Shown: positions 34,113 through 46,251 of the stretch, piece after piece | How positions within the stretch are numbered: the stretch's first letter is position 1 | How the letters are laid out: the number at the start of each line of letters is the position of its first letter | Source: Notospermus geniculatus | Taxonomy: Eukaryota; Nemertea; Pilidiophora; Heteronemertea; Lineidae | Assembly: GCA_002633025.1 (NCBI GenBank) | Contig: NMRB01000122.1 | Coordinates: 518,403 to 582,402, forward strand | DNA length: 64,000 nucleotides | Direction: 5' to 3' | Position numbers and translations under genes: made by a program | The notes under the pieces: model-generated | The model's input: the letters and a program-made list of their open reading frames with translations, nothing else | What the model was told of the DNA's origin: nothing | The model's database searches: none

Positions 34113-37100
34113 GGGGTGCGGATGTAGCTTATGGTTCGTTATACATGTATGCAGTTTGGTTACGTAATTCACGTTGCAACTTATCTTTTCTAGAAAACAA
34201 ATGGCTTTGACTCAATTTCTTGAAATATCGCAGTTTCATCTTTGCACGTAGGCCTACCGCTTTTGCTAAAAGGTTCCATAAAATAATTGGCCAAGTGGTT
34301 CACGAAAATATCAGAGGACCCTGAATTTCGTAGGAGTGGAGAAAAGTCACGATTTTTCCGTTTTGATGATTTGTGGGGGTAATATCGTTTGGTTTTATGG
34401 ACCACTAATCATATCATTCGCCAACGTTATCATTATCATGTCTTAAGTCAACAAGCCAGCCCAGGTGAACTTTGCATTCAGCGATATGTCCAGTCATAAG
34501 AAGTCCCAGTCAACCTGGGACGGCCACATTACCAGATAAGGCACCGAGGATAATACTCTCGACATTTTGGTCTCCAATTTCGGGTGTCCAAGCCTGATTC
34601 TTGCCACTTCAGTTCAGTGTCACCGTTCTTTTGGCAATATCAAGGTGAAATGGATAAAATGTCGTATTTGGACAACTTATTGAACAACCCTTATGCCCAG
34701 CGGGTGAGTAGAAGGTTTCTTTGATAGGTGTCACTACTGGTCCTTCCCTTGAGCTTCGGATTCAGTCGCGGGGATACGTGATAGGCAACCACATGGGTTT
34801 TTTAAGGTAAATTTATGACAAAGCTAAATCTTCGAGGTTATTCCTTACAATTAAGATACGAAATTTGTATTGTCAATTCAGTCAAAGATTTCATCGGTTT
34901 TACACATTTTATTCAGTAGCTCAAAAAACGAAATCCAGGTTTTTCCAGTTGTTTTTGAACGCCAGGAAGGATTCGTAACCAAGGAATTGATGGGTATATT
35001 ATTAACAAGATGTTACTTGGCCCTTAAGAGAAGATAACTGGACGTTACAATTGGGATTTCAATCAATTTTATGAGAAAAGATGTCTGGGAAAAACTTGGT
35101 CAATCTTCTTTCTCCGTTTACAATGAAAATTTCCACGATGATGCATGATAGTCTGAACGACTGTTTTATCTAAATTCCGAAAATCCCAACCCTGACTTTA
35201 ACTGAACTTATCATTGGCTGATATACTAGTCAAACAAATAGGGCGAGTTAATGATATTTCATAAAGTATGTACAAATAGCATAATCCACTTCAGTGTTGA
35301 CTCTAATGTTAAAAATCGGGCAAATTGATAGTCCATTCTATTTGGTTATAGCTCCATAATGGAATTGCCGACTTATTATCAATGCCGTGGAAATGGGGAG
35401 CAAAATCTCTTTCCGTGGACATCGCCGTTTTTAAAAAACACGTACTGGAAAATCTCCGAAGCAATGACAAACAAATTGTCTTGCGGGAAGTGAGATACAT
35501 GTATGACGCGAGTGGACTCACTCGGTGTGACACAAAAAGTCATCGGCAAAGGCCGGACATGATTAAAAAGAATCCTCTTGAAAAGTAAGAGTCCTCCACC
35601 GGGTCAAAGAAACATCTCAAAACGTACTCAAGCAGTTAACGTGTAGTTTCTGTTACAGTAAAGTTATGTAGTGTTGCTGCCCGTTTGTATTCAAGGTTCC
35701 ACAATAATTTGACATGGTCTGGGCCTCTTAGGACAAATTATACCACTTGTGTACTGCAATGCCTACCCCCGGGCCATATCAGAAGCATTTGACGTTCTGA
35801 CGATGTAATTGAATTTTACATATTTCCGCAGCTAATCTGAAGAGGTCTTGACCCCTTTGGGCGGAATTTTGACGTTTTCGACAAGACGCCCCGGGTAACA
35901 ATGTGATTGGGCCGCGCTGATGGTCCTGCCCTGTCATGCCCACAGCGTTTAGCTCGGCGATTCCTATACCTGCCTGCTCCGGCACAACAGACCAATGGCT
36001 GCATTTGTTGAAAAGGTGTAAAGCCGTGAAATTCGATTAAGATGTCGGCAGTAAAAAGAGCAAAAAAGCCATCAGACGGTCCTCTCTTGACAACAGATGA
36101 GGCTCCTGATGTGGGGACCTGTTGATCGTCCCGATGGGATGGTTGCCGGTTTATCCTGAAGGAGTATGGCTGGAGATAATGCACAATGCTTCTTACACAA
36201 TACATAAGTGAAGTGATTTCTGACACAGCCGCTTAACTGTTCTCATTCTTTGTTTGAACAATTCTGGTTCCATTATTCTTGATAGATGTTGGAAGTCTTG
36301 GCGTTTTCTATCACAAAATGCACTACCTGTAATGGTATTCAGTATAAACGCCAAGGTGGCCCACATTTTTGAGCATCTTTCTTTTATGCAGTGCCCATAA
36401 AAATATAGAAAATCTATAGAAAATGGTGAACGGTAATACCAAGGGATACTCTCCACAGCAGATCCAATAGAATATTGACGACCGGAAGTAGTCAAAGGCA
36501 GACATGCGCAGGAGGTTGACAGTCATCTGTCGACAATTTAATATTCAAAACATTATTTTAGTTATTTGAATTCAACTTCACGACAGTTCACGCTCATCAG
36601 GTTAATCATCAAAGCGAAATCCACTGCCTTTGAGACCTAAAAGCTCAAACCAACCATCCTTTAGAAAATGCTTCAACGAACTTTACACAGCATTAAAGTC
36701 CATCAACGGATCTTGTTCAGTCAAAAGAAGTCAGTTTAAATTGAATCCAAGTTTGAAATTGACGTAAAGAAAAAAGAACCAAGCTTACCATTAGTACCCT
36801 GTTTATCTAAACCAAGTCATATTCAAACAATTAGAATCCACGACTTAAATAATTCAAATGGAAATGATAGATTATGCACGTTTTCCGATATCATTTATAG
36901 GATAAGGATTACAAAATTGAAGCAAATATTTTCTTGATATATCAGAATCCGATTTTACGAAGGTAAATTGCATTCGCTTTCGTTCAGGATACGGGGAGGG
37001 GATTATTTGTGCCCCTCTCTTGAGGGCTTCTTCAGTAATACCATCGCACGGTGGATTACTTTAAACTGCCATTACTGGATACCATTCTATTCGATTTCAT

Positions 37101-40100
37101 TTTTGACTCTAATAGTCTTTTGATATCAACATTGAAATTTTAATTCTGAATGTCTTCACCAGAGGGCGTTGACCATCAGTGTAAGGTCGCGCCACCTATT
37201 GTCAAGTGACTGGTACTGATGTTGCTGGATCAGTGGCAAAATACGTTTGTTACAAATGAGCCTGCGACACGAGAGAACACGAAAGATCTTTTCGTCCAGA
37301 ACGGTGGTGCACCAACTCTTGCTTTCACTTCACGCGCATGCGCACAAGTTCCACAGCTGCAAAACCAGCCAGCAGCAGTCGTGCGCTTGGCTTCTGTGGA
37401 CACAATGATTTCCATGAAGAACCCCGTATGGGTGCTCGGACCTATTATCACCGTTTTGGCACCTTTTTGAGATATCACAACGCACGTGTTGCGTTTTCCA
37501 TTCAAGATCATTGAATGGGTGTAATCGGTTGGAAACGCTAGCACTACGTCAGGGGCATGGTTGCAAGATTTAAGGAGCGTTCAATTTTTACACTTGAGGT
37601 GTTTAATTATCTTGGATACTGTGAAACCCCAAGTGTTTTGAAAGTCCGTGAAATTGAAAACGGTTGGAAAAAACGTTGATTGTCACATAGCCCGCAGATA
37701 TTTGGTCGGTGGAGGTTTTTGGTCGCCGGGGGCAACGTATGATACATGTATATATACATACAGTAATACCTCGCAAGATACAGGTTGAAATTGGAGAAAT
37801 TGGAAATAAGATAAAAGACCCCATTTCCAATCATGAGTAGTATTGGCTGTTTGATTAATTTTGCCACTTGTCAATTTACATGACGTCTTAAACGTGACTT
37901 TATAGTAGTCTTTCATCCAAGGCCTTCCCACTGCTGCAAACCTTCGTGTTTCACCTTTATGAACTAAAACTTCCTAAAAGCTACGGTATGTAGCCGATTG
38001 ATTTTACGATGTCAGATCGGATTGTCATTTTAGTTTGTCAATTTCCTCAGAGTACATTTCAGTCACACTCGACAGAGATGCGCTCGTACGCTATTGCATT
38101 ATTCGTCTTCTAGTGTTTTAATTGATTCGACATGTTGGCTAGTGTACTCTAAATTACCGCATTGTAAATGCGCACAGCTCAAACTGTTGTTTCTTTGTTA
38201 CCGGTTGATCTAGCATCCATCAGCCCGCCATACGTTCGGCAATGTTAGCTGATTACTTAGCAAACTTTGCTCCATCTGTCACAGTTACAGTGTAAACGTG
38301 GACGACCCCAACTCCAGAGGGACGGACAACGGTTTGGCAAACACTTTGAAAATCATGCAGCGCTCTCACTCAGAAATTAATTACCGTATTATAAATACGC
38401 AATTTATTAGTCCACAAATTTTTTTTTATTTGTCTCTGCCAGCCAACATTAGGAGGCAATAATGCCGACAATCAAAATTGATTTATATTAATCTCTCAAC
38501 TATTCAAGGCTGTGAGTATCTGAGCTTTAAAATCGGCGCAAGATTTTTGTCGCAAGAAGTAGCAGATTGAACCAGATGGGGATAATTTTGCTACCCAACT
38601 AGATCCCTTTTTCGCCGACATTTGATGCTTTGGCCAAACATAACTTGCAACGATGATGACGTTTTTAGAGGAACGGGAGACAAGGATGACCAGTTTATCG
38701 GCCAGTGTAACATCTACCAGCGTTTCTGTGTGTGAATGCCCCCCCCCCCCTCACTGTACTACCTTTCTACAGCTGTCAATTGTCACTGCGTTCTCTACAA
38801 AAGAAGGAAGCACTGAAAAAGGAGAACACTGGCAGATGTTACACCGGTCCTCCACGAGATGGACACAACACCGTGTCACAACATTTATGTCTCGAAATAT
38901 CAAATCATGGTATGGGAAGTACTTGTTACATTTTAGTAAATTTTAGCCCCGTGTTCTTGAAAAACACTCGAGACATAGCTCATGACTGGTTCGTGCAGGT
39001 CAGTTGCTTTCGCAGACCAACTCGGAAGTTTATCTTTGCCGAATTTTCAGAAAGCCGTGATGTTTTTGTTTGTTTAAGGACGTCACGCCTGTAGACATCA
39101 GTTATAGGTGAGGAGCCGTCTCGGGTTCATTCAAGTCTAATGTAGTTCCAAAAACCCACGCTTTGTCATGTTCCGCAACATCGCGATGCCATTGGATGAT
39201 GGTGACCATGAAATCATTTATATACATTCAGATATTAGAGGAAATACTTATTTACAAGTGTAGCCCGATTATTGAAGAGTCGAAGGACAAAAACACTCAC
39301 GGGCATTGACGGGATGGGAGATGCACGGTTGCCAATTTCAGTAATGAAGATAGAGGTAATCGATTTAGGCCGATATTTCAGGGACTTGTCATACCCTAGG
39401 TTCAGCAATGCTCATCGAAAAGTAGCATTCATGTAGGGTGAGTCAAGGTAGAAAGTCAAAAGCGGGCCGTGGTTTACACTTGAATTGTTTGCCGATATCT
39501 CAGTTCATAACGCACTCAGATATTTCCAGTCAAATTTGCCAGGACTGCATTCCTCTTTATTTGACTTTGTGCTTACTAAAACCCTTCAACCATCAGTTCA
39601 CGGTGTCTCACAAACCCAGCCTGTAATGAAGCGAAAAGGAGTCACCCATCACACCGCATCACTTGAGGCTCTCTTCTGGTCCATTACATTGTAAAGCTAA
39701 CCTTATTTAGGACTACAGGGATACCGTGATAAACCCCAGCAAGGAACACATGTAAACATCAGCGATGCACGCGTTGTAATGTGCTGTGCATTGACGGGAT
39801 GACTTTCATGTAACCGCATTATGGAGGAGGCAAGCAATGGCCTAATAAGACTTCCAAATGCTGTTGTCAGAAGGTCAACAAGACCTTCTCAGACGAATTG
39901 ACTGGCTTTTGTTCGGGGACACGATTTTGCCTGGTTTTCTTTAAGGTGTTGTTGATGGCGTTGAATGCTGGTAGCCTCTTGATGTTTGCTTCCTAGAGCT
40001 TGGGTTTCCCCCGTCAGACAGCCTGTCTCTCCCGTAGGTTTTGTTGGAGCGGACGCTGGATGACTTTCACAGCATCAATGTCAACAGTGTAACTCGTCAG

Positions 40101-41539
40101 CGTGAAAAAAGTCAAGAGATTGCCAACACCGGATTTCTGGGCCCGTGTTTTTGTTCTTTTGACCAATAAGGTACCCCTTGATGGCCACAGGGCAGCAATT
40201 GACCGGTCTCATGAAATAAGAAGGGCGGAAGGGAAAAACTCCCCGAGATTATACTTCCCATCCAAGTGTTCAGTTGGAAGAGTTTGTACCAACATGTGCT
40301 TGTTGAATCCCCTTTAGACAATGAAGATGTCAAGGGGAAGAAACCACTGCCCTGGACGCGGTGTTTTACTCATTCCTGGATTCTTTTAAATCTCCCCCGC
40401 GGGTGAGTGATTCTCCATCTGGTACTTACCAATCATGTCGCCGGTGATGTTGACAGAGTCTTGCCTCCGTCGACATCTCATTGCCCGTGTCAACGTGACG
40501 GTCAAACATAAGGAGAAACGAAAAGTGTGTTATCCTTTTGGTACACATTGAGTTTCACCTGCTTGGATCCCGGCTCTGGATTGCGTTGATGTTACCTTCA
40601 ATCACCTGGCCAAATAGTAATGGATGCTGAGGTTTGGCTGTTCCTCGGGTTGCAGGGATGGATAGGAAAGCAAATCAACGACAACACCCCAAAACTGGTT
40701 GCTAAGGGCTTTATACTGATGGGTTTGACAGTACTGCCAAATTTCACATCTGTCTGCGATACTGGACCGATTTTCAATTGTTTTCGTCAAAGAAACATCT
40801 GCGTATTGCGTAACAAGAACCAGACCAGTTTTTTCCCCAAGAAGGTGGAGGGGTGTTCGGAGTCTCCTGGTGACACTTGTCATATCTTTGGTTGCAAATA
40901 CATTTTGTTGTGTTTTCCCAACAAGGAGGGGAACCTCATGTGGGGCGAAACTTTCTCATAATCGCCAACGATACCCATGACCAGTGAAATCTTGCCACGC
41001 CTGAGGGCCATCACTCATCTGTGACACCCCCTATCAGCAGTTTGGCAAACTTTCTTTAATAGCATTTTTGCTACTGTGATCTCTTAATCAAACCTATGAA
41101 AACATTTTCTTTATCTCGATTAGAATGTGCTACAACTGCCTGAGAAAGTGGACATATTAATGTCGATTCTATGTAAATCCCTTATTTGTCTTCAGCAGCT
41201 ACAGTTTCTAAGCCCACACTTGGCAAAATAATAAAACGAATATAAGCGCTCTAGTATTTTGAAATCCCCCATATCGGACTACGGGGGCTAAGAGACCAAT
41301 GAAAGATAAACAGTAATACCATAAAGAGCTGAGGCGAAGATTTCTATAACTTTATCACCTATTTAATTGGTGAAAAGATGGTGGGCTCAAATGCTGGTAT
41401 TGTCAACCAGTTTGCCCGATGGCTGGTCTATTCTCAAGGCGATAAATCCACGACCGGGCGCTAGATTAGAAATTATCATATCTGTTGATAGTTGTATAAT
41501 AATAAGAGTTTCTATAACACCATTTGGTATTTAAAGATC
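34113..41539. other. Gene-poor DNA upstream of Nkx2.2
   Basis: No recognised coding exon. A poly-C run lies near 38740 and an NRF1-like site at 37334-37343; the frames over that site are open on both strands but unidentifiable. As the upstream flank of a developmental gene it is a plausible place for enhancers, which is an inference from position. Confidence 0.4.
37334..37343. promoter_or_regulatory. NRF1-like palindrome
   Basis: GCGCATGCGC matches the NRF1 core exactly. A CACGTG E-box lies near 37480 inside the partial palindrome AACGCACGTGTTGCG. Together they resemble a promoter, but no gene can be attached. Confidence 0.3.
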
Positions 41540-42144
41540 GTAAATTAGGGTGGTGTGCGTCAAATGGTAAGGCGAGGAGCGTATTGAGACAAGCCGACAG
41601 CGGCCCACAATACCTCCGCCAATTGGAACGGTTGTGCTAAGAAAGAAAAGGAAATCCATTTGTGTGGATAGCGCTGTCCTGCCCCCGTCGCGGTGTTCGT
41701 CTTGATATCATTGTCCCCGTATGGCCAGAATCTCCCGGTTCCATTTTATGCTAGATGTGATTATCGACCGGGCGCTCCTGTTGGTCGGCGTTGACGGAGA
41801 GAGCGATGAAATCACGGTAGCGCTGACAAATTGGGTGTAATACGCTGGAGTGGCTAATGATTGTCTTTGTTCAACCTAGCCAATGTGTTGGGGGCTCTAT
41901 CGTCGATCGCTCCTCCCACCATTGACAGGTCGGTGACGGTGTCCAGCCCACTGCTACGACACCTCGAGACATAAAACAGATTAGCAATGGAAGATGAGAC
42001 ACTCGGAGAGATGAGTGCGGATACTTACTGAGTAAAACTCTCGTCAAAACTGACTCGACAAAACCATTGACAACATACATGCATATTTACAACATCCCCT
42101 TCGTAGGATTCAGCCGTCTCGCATGTGGTAATTTCTTCTTGCAG
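41540..42144 (+). promoter_or_regulatory. Putative Nkx2.2 proximal regulatory region
   Basis: Immediately upstream of the first Nkx2.2 coding exon. Visible motifs: GGGTGGT at 41548-41554 (core of a Gli site, flanks imperfect), CTAATGATTGTCTTTGTTCA at 41854-41873 (a homeodomain core next to Sox-like ATTGT and CTTTGTT) and CCAAT at 41880-41884. Vertebrate Nkx2.2 is a Hedgehog/Gli target in SoxB-expressing neural tissue, which is why these are worth noting. The segment ends in TTTCTTCTTGCAG, a good splice acceptor directly before the ATG, so the true promoter may lie further upstream. Confidence 0.4.
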
Positions 42145-42373
42145 ATGGACACTGCCCTCGCGATGAGCGGGACTAAAGGAAGTTTTAGTGTGAAGGATAT
42201 TTTGGATCTGCAAGATTCCAAGGATACGTGTAGCCCTGTCAACACGGATGGCAATCCTACCAATAGCTCGTTACAAGACGTGCCAGAAGTCTCAACGGCT
42301 CCATACTACGACACGGAGAATCCTTACGCAAAATGGCTAGCGGAGACAAACAGCGAAGCATTTCGTTACGCAG
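42145..42373 (+). CDS. Nkx2.2: Nkx2.2 homeobox protein, first coding exon (TN domain)
   Basis: Encodes the N-terminus of an NK2-class transcription factor that patterns ventral neural and endodermal tissue in animals. ATG at 42145 gives MDTALAMSGTKGSFSVKDIL; a second ATG at 42163 gives MSGTKG, which aligns better with the vertebrate Nkx2.2 start. Residues 13-22 (SFSVKDILDL) are the TN/eh1-like motif that recruits Groucho co-repressors. NPYAKWLAET matches the Nkx2.2 stretch NPYTRWLAST. The exon ends GCA G|GTAAGA in phase 1, in register with the acceptor at 50039. The open frame extends upstream of 42145, but the bases just before the ATG form a strong acceptor, so the upstream part is probably intron or UTR. 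Confidence 0.9.
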
Positions 42374-45300
42374 GTAAGACCATAATAAATGTCTTATTTG
42401 CTCTCTAGGACACTTGAGTCACCCACGGGTCCATCAGAGTGCTCTTGGCTGTGTCAAGTGTTTGGGAACTTACGCCTCTTGTGCCGGGTTCCTTCGAGAT
42501 CGCCTCTTCACTCGTCTTCTTCAGACATGATATGCTATTTAAGTAGTCAGCAATTTTTTTCAAAATTTTAAAAAAGAAGATTGATCTGTTTTCATGGTTG
42601 TTTAATGAGCCTGATTGAAATGGTTTTTTTTTTAAATTTCTTTTCCTGTATTCAGTAAAAGACTGGTATTGCCGTGTGCAAAAAAATGCATGTCAGTTGG
42701 AAAAAATATTTGTCATTTTATCTTGAGTGATGATATTACGGAATATTTTGATCGAAATTTTCAGCAGCATCCTTGCTGATATATATCATAAATATGAAAT
42801 TATGGTTGAATACTTAAGCCTACTACGACCGCACATAATTTTATCAAAATTTTTTGGACATTAGATACCAACCAAAAATGAACGGTACAGAACTGTTTTT
42901 AACCGACGCATACCAAAAAACGTTGCTTATCTGTGTCTGGTTGATTAAGCCCTGTCTTCCCTGATGCGAGAGGGTCACAAACCTTCTTCTTTTGAACGGC
43001 CGACATGTTAGTGTTGTGCCGAAATTTAGACCCAACCCCCGAAACCCGAAACGACATATTGCAGTGCATATTATTTACATGTATAGCTAGATAAGGGTAG
43101 ACGCAAGCTGCGAAACAAAATTTCGAGAAACAGCCCGAAGGCATCGTCGTTTTTGAATTCTATCCGTATTCACTATGAGGGCAAAAAGAGTGGAATCAGT
43201 CTGATTTAAAGAATGGATTGCCTAATGCCATCAGTAACGGTTAAATTACCCTCATGTAATGAATACGCCGACGTTTCTTCGGCTGAAAATGTTTGAATCT
43301 TGCGTGCAAATTCTGGATACGGGCAAGCCACGCACCACTTGTACGTGTGCATTATTTTCGTGTACAAAAAGGTAAAAATCCATCACCAGATTCAAAACAT
43401 AGGATCATTCCGATTTTGTTTACTACCCACCATCCATCACAGCAGACCATTAATACCTTTTCAGCGTAAAAATCATGATGATGCAACTTTTCCAATTATA
43501 CGTCGTAAAAGTTTGATGGTGGATACGGTATCAGAAAATGGCCATCTATTTCCAACCTTTCAAGAACGAATTCTCTCATAAAATAGGAAAGAAAAGTTAC
43601 ATTTTTAACTGACGTACTTTGACTTTGGGTAGCTGTTAACTACAGAGTCTAATGACAATCGCTGGCACGAAATTTTGGGGCCATGTTTGCCGATAACAGG
43701 CTGCGTTGTGGGAGGGCAATAGCCCCCGGCTTAATGCCTGCAGTGTCTAATGTCATGAGACTGATCTTAGTTAATCCGCATAAAATGATAATATCAAAGG
43801 TCAACTAATAGAAACATGAAACATTTATGGATTCAACTTGCCATGTTTTTAATCTGAAGGTGCTTTCCGAATTGCACTTGGTATTTTACCATGAATTTTA
43901 CTCTTGAATTTTTCGTAACGGTTGTGATAGAATCTTCTCCCGATGCCCGCCAGTATATCGGAGGACATTAGATTCTAGTTATTCCGAGTTCTCTACAGTA
44001 CAGTGAAAGGAAGGAAGAGGTATGAAAGCCGAACTGACTTAATTCTCCTCCTACCTCTAATCAACATGGTAAACTTGATAAACAAAACATACTCTATGAT
44101 ATATACTGAAACAGAGAGTGCTTAAACCAAATGGAAATTTTTGTTGCTACCAGTTTTCGTTGTTGTAGGCTCTTAATCAAAATTTACCAATTTTTCCCAT
44201 CCAGCAGTGATTGCTCTTGAAAAAAATCTCCACGTTATAGATCCTAATTGTAATCACATCATATGGCGAATGAACCTTTTGCCAATACGATCATCAAATT
44301 GATGACATGAGATGAAAATCATGATGATGTCCCCGGAGTCCTCTCTCAGAGTTAGTAGTACTCTACTTCAGCAATTAAACATCGAACACGATTGCCCAGG
44401 TCATGTTTGTTATCTAACATTACAAATCGTCATCGGCGACGTATCGAATACTCTCCGGGGTTAAGACAAACCAGGGATGGCGACTAAGCCTTGTCTCTGG
44501 AGAGTTGACAAAACCATCATGGCGACCTAACCACTGCTCTCTGGGGCTAATCATTTGAGGCGGGTTTCCCGTGTTTATCCACTAAACATCACCCAGTAAA
44601 CACAGTAGAGATTAACAGCTTCAACCAAATTGCTTCGACGTATTATCAATCATTTTGCTTAATTGAGTCATCCGTGTAATTGATTCGTAGTTATGGCAGC
44701 ATTCGTCGAGGGAGAGCATATTAATGACACTGTGGTCATTTGCCATCGTTGACTAACGATCACCGTATTAGCGATAGAGTTGAGGTAAAAGCTGCTCATG
44801 ACGCCGGTATGTATACTGATAAGTCGCTTACGTGATAGAGCCGCCAGTCGTTTCCTACTTACCAAACGAGTATCATTTGGAAAAGGTTTATTAATGACTC
44901 TTACGTCGCAATAACATGTTTGTTAAAGCACATCGCGCACTCCTGACAATAAGTGAAAGTTTATTTTCCNCGGTTTAAAGGTTTTATTTAAAAAACGGTT
45001 CATTTCTGACTGGATATCTGAATGGCTAAAAAACGTAATACATTGGAGGTGTTGGTGGCACAGCAGGAGTTTGGACGCGGCCTGGAATAACATCATTACA
45101 CCGCACAGCCCTGGCTGATGACTGGTACCACGCCAGGCGTACGTGTTCACGAAACACAACTGAGGTCTCGATCCGACTACCTCAATCTCGATGATCTTCA
45201 ATAATATAGGAAGAAAAGGCATTCAATTTTGCACCGTGGTGTTCTCAATGGGTCCAAATGGGAAAAATCAGCATGAAAACAGCTGCCCCATTCGCCGGCT

Positions 45301-45928
45301 AACTGGTCTAAGATATTCTTCTCAATGTCCCCGCGCGATCTCGATTAAAGATACTCCACCGATACAGGGTGTTAAGATGGTGATAATCACTCGGAGGAAA
45401 TACATAGCTTTACGCTGTTAGTTGTCTCTGCCTATTGAGTGGGGACTCTGATTAGCTTGGTGATTGCACGCCGGGAGGATAAATCATTGAAAGTCAATGC
45501 TTCTACATTTGGTAACGTTTAAGGTGTTCATGACTTGGAGAACTAGATGAGACAGAAGTCGATGGGCCACTCTATTAGATGAAGGGCTTTTAGTCTTAGA
45601 GGACAAGAGTTGAGGAAATTATTGGCACCGGCAGATGGGGACCTAGAAAATCATATTCTTTTTTAACTTAACTTTAACTTTCTCAGAAAACGAACCTTCA
45701 GACAGTAGTTTGGGCTACCGGTAATGTTTTGGTTGGTTTTAAAGAGTAAAATCTAGGTGGGAAGACCTATGCCTAGGGGTTTGTTGATAACATCCTTGGT
45801 TGTTGGTGTTTAGAGTGTTGTTGCCCACTGAAAGTACACTGGACGAACATAGCTACATGTACGGTGTGCAATAACAAATAAAATCGCCATCTACAATTCC
45901 TTTTGTTGGTATACGCCATGTATAAAAG

Positions 45929-45960
45929 CATGGAGGTATAAAATATTTTATACCTCCATG
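45929..45960. repeat. Perfect 32-bp palindrome without loop
   Basis: CATGGAGGTATAAAAT is directly followed by its exact reverse complement. The flanks repeat TATAAAAG / ATAAAAG in direct orientation. It lies 23 bp from the CAGGG element, inside the Nkx2.2 intron. Confidence 0.9.
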
Positions 45961-45983
45961 ATAAAAGCAAGTTACATGGATTC

Positions 45984-46251
45984 CAGGGCCGGATCCAGGA
46001 TTGACAGAAAGGGGGGGCGTAGCTCGACGCCGCCCGCCCGAGGTGGTGAGCACCGAAAGAATGAAGCCCAAATGGGGGGTCCCAGAAAAATTTGACAATT
46101 TTAAGTGCTTTTATATGCATTTTCCTGGATTCTGAGAGCAAAATACTCGAATTTTTATGTGATTAAATTTTTCTTGCTAAAAAAAAATCACTACTCTGCC
46201 AAAAATAGGGGGGGCGTACGCCCCCCACGCCCCCCCCTGGATCCGGCCCTG
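45984..46251 (+). mobile_element. 268-bp CAGGG-ended MITE, copy 1 (GATTC duplication)
   Basis: The ends are CAGGGCCGGATCC and GGATCCGGCCCTG, flanked by GATTC at 45979-45983 and 46252-46256. A second copy of exactly the same length, in the opposite orientation, lies at 63164-63431. The CAGGG start resembles hAT ends, but hAT usually makes 8-bp duplications while both copies here show 5 bp. It is non-coding, although spurious frames cross it. Confidence 0.85.

Noticed and set aside
33886-34210. Open frames across 33886-34210
   Set aside because: They consist mostly of N translated as X across the assembly gap.
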